This document shows positions 1 through 8,969 of a stretch of 17,533 nt of DNA, in pieces. Under the pieces are notes generated by a model. The model saw only the letters and a list, made by a program, of their open reading frames with translations, searched no databases and was not told the DNA's origin. Both the position numbers and the translations under genes were made by a program. Numbering within the stretch: position 1 is the stretch's first letter; each line of letters begins with the position of its first letter. This stretch comes from Actinomycetes bacterium. Lineage in GTDB: Bacteria; Actinomycetota; Acidimicrobiia; Acidimicrobiales; RAAP-2. The DNA lies in assembly GCA_021777285.1 (NCBI GenBank), contig JAJYDR010000032.1:1697-19229 (forward strand), in the 5' to 3' direction.

Positions 1-536
1 CCTTCTTGCCGATGGTGGCGGGCATCTCGATCACCGCGCAGCTCTCCAACATCTCACTACTGCCCAAGTTCGGGCCCCGACCACTCATCCCCGTCGGCAT
101 GCTGATGGCCGCGGGGTCACTGTGGTGGCTGACCCGCCTCGGGATCCACAGCTCCTATCTCACCGACATCCTCGTGCCGCTCATCACGATGGGACTCGGC
201 GTCGGGCTCATCTTCGCGCCGTCGTTCAACACCGCGACCCTAGGGGTCGCCAACCACGACGCCGGCGTCGCGTCGGCGCTCGTGAACACCTCCCAGCAGA
301 TCGGTGGCTCGATCGGCACGGCGCTGCTCAACACGCTCGCCGCGAGTGCCGCGACCAGCTACCTCGTCGGGCGGGCGCCCACCGCACTCAACGTCGAGCT
401 CGCCGGTGTGCACAGCTACACCGCGGCCTTCGGCTACTCGGCGTGGATCTTCGTCGGTGGCGCGGTGCTCACCGCGATCCTGCTGCGCTCGGGTGCGCCC
501 GAGCAGTTGGGTGAATCACCAACGATCGTGCACTGA
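1..536 (+). CDS. MFS drug-efflux transporter, DHA2 (EmrB/QacA) type, 3' end only
   Basis: This is the C-terminal part of an integral membrane proton-driven exporter. The frame is open at the left edge (first full codon at 3-5) and ends at TGA 534-536, giving about 178 residues, so the N-terminal half or more lies outside the window. The protein alternates hydrophobic spans with short polar loops. It carries the segment GVASALVNTSQQIGGSIGTA, which is characteristic of the late transmembrane region of 14-TM DHA2 transporters. The last hydrophobic span (GYSAWIFVGGAVLTAILL) is followed by a short polar tail, the normal end for this family. The TTG at 6 and ATG at 12 are internal codons and not starts. 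Membership of DHA2 is well supported. The substrate is unknown, and antiseptic or antibiotic export is only the family's usual role. It converges on recD with 4 bases between the stop codons. Confidence 0.85.
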   Translation, partial: FLPMVAGISITAQLSNISLLPKFGPRPLIPVGMLMAAGSLWWLTRLGIHSSYLTDILVPLITMGLGVGLIFAPSFNTATLGVANHDAGVASALVNTSQQIGGSIGTALLNTLAASAATSYLVGRAPTALNVELAGVHSYTAAFGYSAWIFVGGAVLTAILLRSGAPEQLGESPTIVH

Positions 537-558
537 GCGACTAGCCGAGTCGCTCGGT
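532..558. terminator. Hairpin shared by MFS and recD stop codons; probable bidirectional terminator
   Basis: ACTGAGCGACT (532-542) pairs with AGTCGCTCGGT (548-558) around the 5-base loop AGCCG. The stem is 11 bp with one T-G wobble. It contains the TGA of the + strand MFS gene (534-536) and the TAG of the - strand recD (541-543). There is no T-run on either side, so it is not a classical intrinsic terminator. Such U-less hairpins between convergent genes are common in GC-rich actinobacteria. The pairing is seen directly; termination is inferred. Confidence 0.6.
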
Positions 559-2253
559 CAGTCCCGAGACGCGATCCACCTGGCGGTCCGTCGCCGCGGC
601 GAGCGCCGCGGCGTCACCCACCAACGAGACCGCTCGCTTTGCCCGGGTGACGCCGGTGTAGAGCAATTCGCGGGTGAGCAGCGGCGACCCGATGCGCGCC
701 AGCACCACCACGACGTGGTCGTACTCGCTGCCCTGGGACTTGTGGATGGTCATGGCCCACGCGGGCTGCGCGTGCGCGATCGCGGCGAGTGGTCGTTCGC
801 GGTCGACGTCAAAGACCACCACGAGCTCGCCGTCGACCTCCATGACGACACCGACGTCGCCGTTGTGGAGCCCGAGCGACCGTTGGTTCCTCGTGATGAG
901 CACGGGCTCACCCACCGAGAACCGCGTCCCCACCCCCGCGCGGTCCTCGCGCAGGGCGTCACGGACGCGCTCGTTCCACCACGCCACCGAACCCGGTCCC
1001 TCACGGTTGGCCGCGAGCACCGTGAGCGCCCCCGCGAGCCCCACGAGCGCCGGTCGGTCGCCCCGTCGCGCCGCGTCGCGAAGCGCGCGCGCGTGCTCGA
1101 CGACGAGCGCGATGAGCTCGGGGTCGTCGAACCGGTCGTAGTGGTGCAGGTCGGTGCGCCCGTCGGCGATGAATCGCCGCACGCCCTCACCGTCGCCCGC
1201 CTTCACCAGTGACGCGAAGTCCAAGATGTCGCGGTTGTCGGTGCGGTGCACCGTCGCCAGGTGCGTGACGAGCGCGTCGGTGCGGGCCTCGCTCGCCACC
1301 GCGTCGGCGAGTACGGCCCCCACGTTCACCGAGGCCAGCTGATTCGGGTCACCCACGAGCACCACCCGACACGGCGAGACGGCGGCGGCGGCGGCGCGCA
1401 GCAGGGCGTCGAGCATCGCGAGGTCAGCCATCGACGCCTCGTCGACGACCACCACGTCGTGCCAGAGCGGACGCGGTGGGACCACCGCCCTGGGGTGGAG
1501 CCCGAGGAGGTGATGCAGCGACCCCTCGCGGTCGTGGTCGCGTTCGAGGGTGGTGAACTCGGTTCCCGCGATGGCGGCGTCGAGCGTCTGGCCGAGGCGC
1601 CGAGCGGCCTTCGCGGTCGGCGCCGCGACGGCGAAGGTCATCGACCGCGCTGACGCCATCGCCAAGGCGCGGTCAAGCGTGCGCAGGGCCTGGGTGACGA
1701 GCCACGTCTTTCCGGTCCCCGGACCCCCGGTCACGAACGAGACCCGGCGCGTCAGCATCCGCCACACGACGGCACCCAGCTCGTCGGCCACGTATCCGGC
1801 GCCCGCGAGCTCCGTCGTTGACGCCGCGATTGCGGCCTCCACGTCATCGCGGGTGAGACCGTCTGGCATCTCGAGCAACGTGGCGCGGGCCTCGTCGATC
1901 GAACGTGCGACGCGCCACTCCGCGAGCGCCCAGCGTCGAAGCGAGAGGAAGCGGTCATCGAGCACGACGAGTGGTGGACCGCTCGCCTCGACCGGGTCGT
2001 CGCGCCCGAGGAACTGACAAAGGACCGGGGCCGCGCGCAGGGCCTCGAGCACGGTGTCGGGGTCCTCGAGTGCGGACCCGACGGGGTCGTCGTCGCGACG
2101 GTTGAGGTCCATCGCCGCGTGGTCCTCGCGCACGGCGCGCGCGAGCGCAGTAACGATGCGAACGAGTAGTGCCGACGAGTCCGCCGGTCCGAAGCGGCGA
2201 AGCACCACCTCGGCGAGCTCGCGGTCTGACGCGGTCACGTCCCCGGCGATCAC
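541..2253 (-). CDS. recD: Exodeoxyribonuclease V subunit alpha, RecD helicase
   Basis: RecD is the 5'-3' superfamily 1B helicase subunit of RecBCD, which processes double-strand breaks in the cytoplasm. Numbering from the chosen start, Walker A is GGPGTGKT (176-183) and Walker B is DEAS (271-274). Motif III is GDPNQL (301-306). The C-terminal motifs are TIHKSQGSEYD (502-512) and LYTGVTRAKR (531-540). At 570 residues the length fits the family. A GTG start at 2253 is preferred because it overlaps the recB stop as GTGA. A longer frame reaches 2310, but it adds an Arg/Gly-rich stretch with no RecD character and runs deeper into recB. It is the last gene of recC-recB-recD and ends in the hairpin shared with the convergent MFS gene. 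No inactivating change is visible. Confidence 0.95.
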   Translation of the reverse strand: MIAGDVTASDRELAEVVLRRFGPADSSALLVRIVTALARAVREDHAAMDLNRRDDDPVGSALEDPDTVLEALRAAPVLCQFLGRDDPVEASGPPLVVLDDRFLSLRRWALAEWRVARSIDEARATLLEMPDGLTRDDVEAAIAASTTELAGAGYVADELGAVVWRMLTRRVSFVTGGPGTGKTWLVTQALRTLDRALAMASARSMTFAVAAPTAKAARRLGQTLDAAIAGTEFTTLERDHDREGSLHHLLGLHPRAVVPPRPLWHDVVVVDEASMADLAMLDALLRAAAAAVSPCRVVLVGDPNQLASVNVGAVLADAVASEARTDALVTHLATVHRTDNRDILDFASLVKAGDGEGVRRFIADGRTDLHHYDRFDDPELIALVVEHARALRDAARRGDRPALVGLAGALTVLAANREGPGSVAWWNERVRDALREDRAGVGTRFSVGEPVLITRNQRSLGLHNGDVGVVMEVDGELVVVFDVDRERPLAAIAHAQPAWAMTIHKSQGSEYDHVVVVLARIGSPLLTRELLYTGVTRAKRAVSLVGDAAALAAATDRQVDRVSGLTERLG

Positions 2254-5200
2254 GCGAGGTCTCCGAGCGCGTCGGACGCCTGGGCCACCGCCGCGGGCGT
2301 GACCGACCACTGGGCGAACCCGTCCTCGGGGTGGGCCGAGGGGTCGCCCACGACGCGCAGGTAGTAGTACCCCACGCCGGCAAGGTGACGTCCGGGGTCG
2401 TAGTCGCCCAGCGTGCCGCGCAGGTAACGGTGTAGGGCAATCGAGTAGAGCAGCGCCTGGAGCGGATAGTGCTCGTGCTCCATTGACGTAAGGAGTCGAG
2501 CGCGCGCGTACGGGCGCTCGGCTCCGGGCAGCTGATCGGTCTTGTAGTCGACGATCGCGTATCGACCGTCGGCCCGGCGCACGACGAGGTCGAGGCTGCC
2601 AATGAGGAAGCCCTCGTCGAGGCCGTCGACGTCGCGCGCGAGCCGGGCGAAGTAGCCGCGAAAGAGTCCGTCCCCGTCGGAGCCCGAACGGTCGAACTCG
2701 AGAATCGCCCGCGCCGCGGCAGCGAGGCGTTCGCGGCGGCGACGCTCGCCGAGGGCGAGCACGAAGCGCATCTCGCGAGCCACGTCTCGTCGGCCCAATT
2801 CACCGAGGGCGAGGCCATCGAGCAGGGGGGCGGTCGGCCGCGCGAGCAGCGTCGCCGTCGACGTGAGAAGCACCTCGAGATTGTTGGTCACCTCGTGCGC
2901 GGCGAACCCCTCGCGCTCGAGGACGGTAACGGCGGCGGCGCGCGGATCGCGGACCTCGACACCGACGAGTCGTTCGAGCAGTGCGTGCACCGCAGCCCCC
3001 AAACGGGCGCCGGCGAGCGATCCGAAGACCGACCGCACGCCGGAGGAGACGTCGCCGAGCACGTCGGAGCCGTCGAGCTCGTGCACCGTCTCGTCGTACC
3101 CGCCGGCGCGCTCGCTCTGGTCATCGGGTTCGCTCAGCACGGTCTCGTTCAACTTGAGGTTCTTGGCGAGGTCCGTATAAGACCACCGACGTCGCTCCCA
3201 GCCGATCGAGGGGGCGCTGCCCGCCGCGAAGACGCGGAGCTCGCGCACGCCGCCCGGGGTGGTCGCGCGCTCGACGGCGGCGGCGACGTCCCCGTCGCCG
3301 ATGGCGTAAATCGAGAACCGGTTCGCGCCGCCCCAGAGATCCTGGAGGGTGGTGACGGGATCGCTCGTCACCGCTTTTTCAACCGTGACGTTCCGTTTCC
3401 GTTTCGGGTCCATGAACAGCGACGACACCTCGTCTACCGTCCGGGCCGCGAGCGCCGGCGGCGACATCGCCCGGTCAAAGACGAGCCGCGCGAACTCCCC
3501 GCCGAGCGGTTGTTTCGACGTCACGGCGAGCCAGACGACCAGGTGGCGTTTAGCTCGAGTCAGCGCGACGTAGGCGAGCCGACGGTGTTCGGCGAGATTG
3601 CTCGCGATGACGCGCCGGTTTCGCGATACCGGGTCGCCCCACTCGATTCCCGACCCGGCGTCCACCACCACGTGGTCCACGTCGACCCACTGGCGAAGTG
3701 CGCGAGAGCCGTCCGCACCGATCTGCGGGTACGGCTCGTTGAGGAACGGCACGAGCACGGTGTCGAACTCAAGGCCCTTGGCCTTGTGGACCGTCATGAC
3801 GCGCACGGCGTCGCTCTCGGTCTCCAGGCGCCGCGCGCGAACGCTCGGCTCGGCGTCGTCGGCTACCGCGAGGTCGTCGAGCCAGTCGAGCACGAGGGGC
3901 AGGGACCGCACGGTGCGGCACTCCACGCTCAGTATCTCGGACAGGTGCAGGAGGTCGGTCACGTGCCGCTCGCCGTCGCGCAGGGACAGCACGGTGGTGA
4001 GGACGTTGCGGTCGTGCAGGAAGCCCGCGATCGCGGCCACGCCGCGCAACGAGAACTCCTCGACGAGCCGGTTCACGAGCTCGTCGGGCTCACCGTCGCG
4101 CCCGAGGGCCTCGCGGAACCACGAGACCCGCAGCACCTCGGTGTGGGCGGACTCGTCGGGGTCGGAGAGGGCCACCAGGAGCAAGCGCAACTGGAACGCC
4201 GCGCGACTGGTGGCGACGCTCTCGTCGGCCGAGGTCGTCGCGGGTATCCCCCGACGTGACAGGTGGTGTTGGATCTCGAGACACTGATACCTCGTGCGAC
4301 AGAGCACGGCCACCTCGCTGTAGGGGACGCCACGAGCGTGCACTAACGCGACGTAGTCGGTGACCTCACGGCGCACCATCGCGTCGTCCTTGTGGCCCAC
4401 GCGCAGGTGCATCGGGGCGGACCCGTCGCCGAGGGTGAGGCCGTGGGGTGTCTCCTCGTCGTCAAGGAACGACCGCGCGGGCGTGAAACCGATCGCGAGG
4501 TCGTTACGGTCGTCGACGTCGTAGCGGAAGGACGCCCCGTCGAAGAACTGGTTGACGCACGCGAGCAACGCCGGGTGCGAACGGTGATTGTCGGGCAACG
4601 TCGTGACTGGCACGCCCCGGGTCTCGCACATCGAGCGCACCGCGAGGAAGGTCTCCACGCTGCCCGAACGGAAGAGGTAGATCGCCTGTTTGGGGTCACC
4701 GACCACCACGAGTCGGGTCTCGGACGCGTCGAGGAAGAGTCGGGTGAAAATCTCCCACTGCAGGTGGTTGGTGTCTTGGAACTCGTCGATCATGACAACG
4801 CGGAACCGCTGGCGCATCCGCGCGATGAACGCCGCCGATCCGGCGTCACGGGTCCGCTCGAGCAGCCCCAGCATGACGTCCGAGAAGGTCGTGGCCCGGA
4901 CGTGGCCGAGCAACTCGGCGAAACGCCCAACAATCCGAACGGCGAGGTCTCGTTGTATCCGCGCGGCGCGCGTCGCCTCGTCGACATCGGGCTCATCACC
5001 GGTCGGCAGGACCACGAGCGACGGCGGTGCCGTCACCCGACCATCGTTGACGCGCAGACCAGCGTCGTAGAGTGCTCGTGCGACCACGCGCAGCGTGTCG
5101 AGTGACGCGTGACGCTCGAGGAGCGCCGAATCATCAGGCGATCCGAGGGCGTGCGCCGCGATGACCTCGTTACAGGCCTGACGCCACTGGCGCGGTGCCT

Positions 5201-5648
5201 GGGTCGTCGAGCGTGCGGCACTCTCCACGTGCTCGGCCGCGAACGAGTCGATGGTCTGGGCGTGCAGCGCGTCGAGTGTCGCCAGTCGCTCACGACCGGC
5301 GGCGAGCAGCTGCGCGCGACGTCTCGGGTCGAGCGACGCGAAGTAGCGCTCCCATGCGTGAACCGGCGTCGCGGTCCTGGACTCGAGGCGCTCGAGGAGG
5401 TCGAGCACTTGGCGCAGGTGCGCGCGAACTCGACCGCGCAGCTCGCGCGCGGCGTCGCGGGTGAATGTGACGAGCAGGAGCTCGTCGGGTGAGACTCCGT
5501 CTTCGAGCATGAATCGCACGGCGAGGTGGGCGAGGGTCCACGTCTTGCCACTGCCCGCGCTCGCCTCGATGAGCAGCGGGTGGGGCACGGCATCGTGACC
5601 GTCTGCCCGGCGAAGGGGACTCGTGGCGACGTCGAACGCCTCGGTCAC
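2250..5648 (-). CDS. recB: Exodeoxyribonuclease V subunit beta, RecB helicase-nuclease
   Basis: RecB is the 3'-5' helicase and the only nuclease of RecBCD. The protein has 1132 residues, within the usual range. The helicase core shows Walker A EASAGSGKT (28-36), MIDEFQDT (286-293), VVVGDPKQAIYLFRSG (314-329), MTVHKAKGLEFD (618-629) and YVALTRAKR (693-701). The C-terminal nuclease domain has His888 (GAAVHALLE), Asp1020 in IGSLD, and Asp1034 with Lys1036 in VDYKT. This matches the His/Asp/Asp-x-Lys site of the RecB-type nuclease fold. YPLQALLY (1061-1068) is the conserved Gln-containing helix after it. The gene starts at GTG 5648, overlapping the recC stop by four bases, and its own TGA overlaps the recD GTG in the same way. 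Translational coupling is therefore likely. Both activities appear intact. Confidence 0.97.
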   Translation of the reverse strand: MTEAFDVATSPLRRADGHDAVPHPLLIEASAGSGKTWTLAHLAVRFMLEDGVSPDELLLVTFTRDAARELRGRVRAHLRQVLDLLERLESRTATPVHAWERYFASLDPRRRAQLLAAGRERLATLDALHAQTIDSFAAEHVESAARSTTQAPRQWRQACNEVIAAHALGSPDDSALLERHASLDTLRVVARALYDAGLRVNDGRVTAPPSLVVLPTGDEPDVDEATRAARIQRDLAVRIVGRFAELLGHVRATTFSDVMLGLLERTRDAGSAAFIARMRQRFRVVMIDEFQDTNHLQWEIFTRLFLDASETRLVVVGDPKQAIYLFRSGSVETFLAVRSMCETRGVPVTTLPDNHRSHPALLACVNQFFDGASFRYDVDDRNDLAIGFTPARSFLDDEETPHGLTLGDGSAPMHLRVGHKDDAMVRREVTDYVALVHARGVPYSEVAVLCRTRYQCLEIQHHLSRRGIPATTSADESVATSRAAFQLRLLLVALSDPDESAHTEVLRVSWFREALGRDGEPDELVNRLVEEFSLRGVAAIAGFLHDRNVLTTVLSLRDGERHVTDLLHLSEILSVECRTVRSLPLVLDWLDDLAVADDAEPSVRARRLETESDAVRVMTVHKAKGLEFDTVLVPFLNEPYPQIGADGSRALRQWVDVDHVVVDAGSGIEWGDPVSRNRRVIASNLAEHRRLAYVALTRAKRHLVVWLAVTSKQPLGGEFARLVFDRAMSPPALAARTVDEVSSLFMDPKRKRNVTVEKAVTSDPVTTLQDLWGGANRFSIYAIGDGDVAAAVERATTPGGVRELRVFAAGSAPSIGWERRRWSYTDLAKNLKLNETVLSEPDDQSERAGGYDETVHELDGSDVLGDVSSGVRSVFGSLAGARLGAAVHALLERLVGVEVRDPRAAAVTVLEREGFAAHEVTNNLEVLLTSTATLLARPTAPLLDGLALGELGRRDVAREMRFVLALGERRRRERLAAAARAILEFDRSGSDGDGLFRGYFARLARDVDGLDEGFLIGSLDLVVRRADGRYAIVDYKTDQLPGAERPYARARLLTSMEHEHYPLQALLYSIALHRYLRGTLGDYDPGRHLAGVGYYYLRVVGDPSAHPEDGFAQWSVTPAAVAQASDALGDLA

Positions 5649-8600
5649 GAGGTCTCTCCACTACAGAGCAGCGCCGACCAGACCGGTCCACCGGATGAGC
5701 TCGACGTCACCACCACGCCATCGAAGAGACTGCGCACCCGTCGAGAGGCGTCGTGAAAAGCTCCTTCGTCGAGCTCGGTGAGCTCGACGAAGGTGAAGGG
5801 TAAGAGCAGCTGGTTCGCCGCCGAGGTGCGGTCCCCGCCGGGAGCCCCCGGTCGTCCCTCCCACGCCACCGCGGCGTTCTTGGAATAGATCGCGTCGAGG
5901 TCGTCGCGCCCCGAACCGGCGAGCGACGTCCGATAGAGGTGCAGGGGCGGAGCATCGAACTGCTCGCCGTACAGGGTCACGAGCGCTTCGAGCAGGCGGG
6001 CCGCCGATCGCACCGGGTCGTTCCCGCGCCACGTGAGCGTGGCGAACGGGTTCGTTCCGGGGGGATCGGATTCGTAGTCGGGTCGCACGACGACCGCCGT
6101 CACCGCGGTGCCTCGCTCCACCGTCGCCACCGCCACTGTCACCAGGGCGTTGACGAGTGCGGTGGCGACGCTCTTGGAGACCGTCCACTCCACGAGCACC
6201 GGACCGCACGTGGTTTCATAGACCTCGATCGCCGGGCGCAGCACCCGAAGGTCGGGTCCGGTCACCACGGCGGGCCGTTCACTCCAGGGGGCCCGCACGG
6301 CACCCACGAGTGCGAGGTCGGCCCGGTAGTGCTCGACGAAGGAGGCGAGTGCCGCTTCGTTCACGCTGCGACGCACCCGATCGCGAAAGCCCGTCGCGAC
6401 GGCGGCGACTGGGTCATCGGGGTGGCGACCCGCTACGGTGATCGCCCCGGTCGAGAGGGCGCGGTGCACGATCGAATGACGCACCTGCCAGAGCACGAGG
6501 CTGTCGCCCATGTCGAGTCGGGGCACGTCCGGCAGTTCGGCGCGCTGGTCGGCCACCGCGGCACCGTCAAAGACGGTCTCGAGGAACGACCGTTGGGGAT
6601 CTTTCACGAACCGGATCAGTCGTGACAGCTCGAGCACCGCTGGTGGCGTGACTTCGGGCATCGTGGAGGCGGTAACGGCGAGGTCGTCCTCGAGTGACGG
6701 TACGGGCTTGTTGGCGAGCAGTGTCGCCAGGGCCGCCGCAGTCGGATCGAGGCTGAAAGAATTGACGGCGTCGCCGGTATCGTCGACGAGGTCCGCAGCG
6801 CCGACGGTGCCGCCGTCAGCGTGCGTGGAGAAGGCGTACCGCGGATGCGAGCGCCACGGCACGGCGAGTCCCAGGCCGTCGGGGCCCGGCGTCAGCAACG
6901 CCTCGGTCAACTCGGCGAGTACGAGGGCGGGCGCGAGGGGCGAACCGTCTCCGACCTCACGGTCGTTGGTCACGAGGATCACCCGGTCACTCGTGGTGGC
7001 GACGAGCGACAGCAGTGCGGCGCGGAACCGGTCACGAGGTGAGGGGTCACCGACCCTCGCCTCGCCGAGGTGCGGGCCGCTCGATGACAGCGACGGAAGC
7101 AGCTCGTCGTCGAGTCCGAGGACGCACGTAACACGATAGGGGGCGTGACTGAGTGCGTACGGACCCTGAACGGTGACGCCGCCGCGGCCGATGACCGAGC
7201 TGCCGCCGGCGCCGGTCGCCACCTGTTCGAACAGTTCGCGGGCTTCGTCGAAGGTGAGCGAACCGTCGCTCGTGCGTGCGAACGTGTGGAGCCGGTCCAG
7301 GACCCGGTCCAGGCCGACGTCGAGCGCGCCGGCCGGACTCACCACGAGCTGAGCCCACTCCCCGAAGAGTTCCACCCACGCCGGAAGGGTTCGAGCCGCA
7401 CGCGTCGCCTCGCCCGCCTCGACGAGCGCGTTGATCAGTCGCGAGACCGCGGCCATGACCGGCAGGTCCGCGGGCACCCCGACCGGCCAGATCGGTAGGT
7501 CGACGGGTGTGTCGGCCACGTCGAAGACCGACGCGAGGACGCCGCGGTCTCGGAACCGACCCCACGTCCCCGCGTCGTCACCCGGGGTGAATACCGCGAC
7601 CGGCTCACGGGACCGTCCGTCGAGACCGAGGCTTACGCCGCTCGCGAGGGCGAGTTCGAGGACGCGTTCGACGTCGCGGCGCGTCAGCCCGACACCCTCG
7701 TGGACCGCCGGCTCGCTGAGTAGCGCGACGACGTCATGGATCGTGCCGTGCGAGGCGATGGTCGCGAGCAGCGTCGTAAAGGCGCTCAGCCGAGGACTCG
7801 CGTGCGCGACCGTGGGATCGGCAACTTCGAACTGGAGCGTGGGTGCGGTCGGGTCACCGTGACGGAACCAGTATTCGTGCATCAACGGCACGAACCGCTC
7901 GGCGTCTGGGGTCACCACCCGGACTTCGTGCGGCGCCGCTGCGAACTCGCGGATCGCGGCCAGTATCGCGTCGCGGGCGATCTCGACCTGGCGGGCGTAG
8001 CCGACCGCGCCGTGCACCACCAGGAGGTCCGTGCTTCGCAGGGTGTGTGCGGCGGGTCCCGGGGCGGCCTCGAGCCGGGCGACGACGTCTGTGCGCATCG
8101 CCGTCACGACTTCGTTCGCGACCCTTGTCCAGCGCGCCGACGGGCAGTTCTCTCGCCACCGCTCCAAATGCGCGATCGCGCCGCGCGACCAGCGCGCGGC
8201 GAGCGACGCGCCATCGAGGTCGTCAGACCCGGGCGCGACGAAGTACCCGTCGACACTGACGCGCCCGCTGAGTCGCGCCACCACCCGCGTCATCAGGTCG
8301 CCCATTGTCAACTCCCCGCAATCAAAGAGGACGAGCCGCTCGCCGAACACATCCTCGACTCGTTCGAGCCTGCCCTCCAGCGCCGCCCACGGCGAGGGAA
8401 CACCCTGTTCGTCGAGTTGGCGAAGGACCGCGCGCTCGCGTTCGTTGCCGCCCGTCTCGAGGTAGTCCTCGAGTTGCTCCGGGCGCCAATAGAGCAGGTC
8501 GGCAAGGCGCTGGGCGCGTCGCCACGCCTCGTTGACAGTGAGCTCGCGCTCGTCACGACGGGCACCGAGCAGTGCGAGCGCGAATCCGTCGACGCTCCAA

Positions 8601-8887
8601 CGCTCAAGGTCGGCCGGGTCATCGTAGATCGCCCGGCCGATGAAGGTCGCGGGCAGGATCACGTCGAGGTTCGCCGCGACGCCGTCGAAGCCACCCGAGG
8701 CGCGACGCGCGAGCGACTGCTCCAGCCACTGTCCGACAAGTGAGTTGGGCACGACGACGGTACGGGGTGCGAGCGGGTCGCCACGACGAGACGCACCACC
8801 GAGCACGTCAGCGAGTCCACCGAGGTCCTCGCCGATCCAGAAAGTGGTGTCGGGCACGGTTCCGAAGATAACCGCCTCGCGTGACAT
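5645..8887 (-). CDS. recC: Exodeoxyribonuclease V subunit gamma, RecC
   Basis: RecC is the scaffold subunit that splits DNA strands and reads Chi in RecBCD. It has a helicase fold without active ATPase motifs. The product is 1080 residues from ATG 8887. The N-terminal region has VVVPNSLVGQWLEQSLARR (44-62) followed by GVAANLDVILPATFI (69-83), the usual RecC opening. The middle carries VTCVLGLDDELLPS (586-599) and GDPSPRDRFRAALLSL (613-628), also diagnostic. No Walker A is visible, as expected. ATG 8887 is chosen because residues before it are Arg-rich and unlike RecC. A GTG at 8956 would add 23 residues and also lacks a ribosome-binding site. No clear Shine-Dalgarno precedes ATG 8887 either, so the start is not certain. 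It heads the recCBD operon and is divergent from the prenyltransferase gene. Local divergence is highest in the C-terminal third. Confidence 0.93.
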   Translation of the reverse strand: MSREAVIFGTVPDTTFWIGEDLGGLADVLGGASRRGDPLAPRTVVVPNSLVGQWLEQSLARRASGGFDGVAANLDVILPATFIGRAIYDDPADLERWSVDGFALALLGARRDERELTVNEAWRRAQRLADLLYWRPEQLEDYLETGGNERERAVLRQLDEQGVPSPWAALEGRLERVEDVFGERLVLFDCGELTMGDLMTRVVARLSGRVSVDGYFVAPGSDDLDGASLAARWSRGAIAHLERWRENCPSARWTRVANEVVTAMRTDVVARLEAAPGPAAHTLRSTDLLVVHGAVGYARQVEIARDAILAAIREFAAAPHEVRVVTPDAERFVPLMHEYWFRHGDPTAPTLQFEVADPTVAHASPRLSAFTTLLATIASHGTIHDVVALLSEPAVHEGVGLTRRDVERVLELALASGVSLGLDGRSREPVAVFTPGDDAGTWGRFRDRGVLASVFDVADTPVDLPIWPVGVPADLPVMAAVSRLINALVEAGEATRAARTLPAWVELFGEWAQLVVSPAGALDVGLDRVLDRLHTFARTSDGSLTFDEARELFEQVATGAGGSSVIGRGGVTVQGPYALSHAPYRVTCVLGLDDELLPSLSSSGPHLGEARVGDPSPRDRFRAALLSLVATTSDRVILVTNDREVGDGSPLAPALVLAELTEALLTPGPDGLGLAVPWRSHPRYAFSTHADGGTVGAADLVDDTGDAVNSFSLDPTAAALATLLANKPVPSLEDDLAVTASTMPEVTPPAVLELSRLIRFVKDPQRSFLETVFDGAAVADQRAELPDVPRLDMGDSLVLWQVRHSIVHRALSTGAITVAGRHPDDPVAAVATGFRDRVRRSVNEAALASFVEHYRADLALVGAVRAPWSERPAVVTGPDLRVLRPAIEVYETTCGPVLVEWTVSKSVATALVNALVTVAVATVERGTAVTAVVVRPDYESDPPGTNPFATLTWRGNDPVRSAARLLEALVTLYGEQFDAPPLHLYRTSLAGSGRDDLDAIYSKNAAVAWEGRPGAPGGDRTSAANQLLLPFTFVELTELDEGAFHDASRRVRSLFDGVVVTSSSSGGPVWSALLCSGETS

Positions 8888-8969
8888 GCCCGATTGGCCG
8901 TACCGCCGGCTTGTGCGGCGACGGCGGTAACATCGATTGGGTTTCAATTTCGACACCGGGAGATGGCGC
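8888..8969. promoter_or_regulatory. Divergent recC / prenyltransferase intergenic region
   Basis: These 82 bases must hold the promoters for recC (leftward) and the prenyltransferase (rightward). I find no convincing -35/-10 pair for either direction. TAACAT at 8928-8933 could be a rightward -10, but nothing suitable lies 16-18 bases before it. No SOS (LexA) box of the mycobacterial CGAAC-N4-GTTCG kind is present. GGGAG at 8959-8963, 6 bases before the GTG at 8970, is a good ribosome-binding site and decides that gene's start. Confidence 0.4.

Noticed and set aside
1955..2818. Minus-strand frame of 287 codons across the recB-recD junction
   Set aside because: Ser/Arg/Thr-rich frame-shifted reading of recB and recD; both genes are intact in their own frames.
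2895..4259. Long + strand open frame (454 codons) opposite recB
   Set aside because: It is the antisense shadow of a certain recB gene, Arg/Gly/His-rich with no domain, as is usual in GC-rich DNA.
7736..8743. Long + strand open frame (335 codons) opposite recC
   Set aside because: Low-complexity Arg-rich product with no family character, fully inside recC.
541..8887. Defence-system reading of the helicase-nuclease cluster (or AddAB/AdnAB)
   Set aside because: All three subunits carry clear RecB, RecC and RecD features in the common actinobacterial order; there is no added effector or mobile gene.
8937..8969. TTG 8937 as start of the prenyltransferase
   Set aside because: It lacks a ribosome-binding site, while GTG 8970 has GGGAG at good spacing and gives an N terminus like Rv1086.
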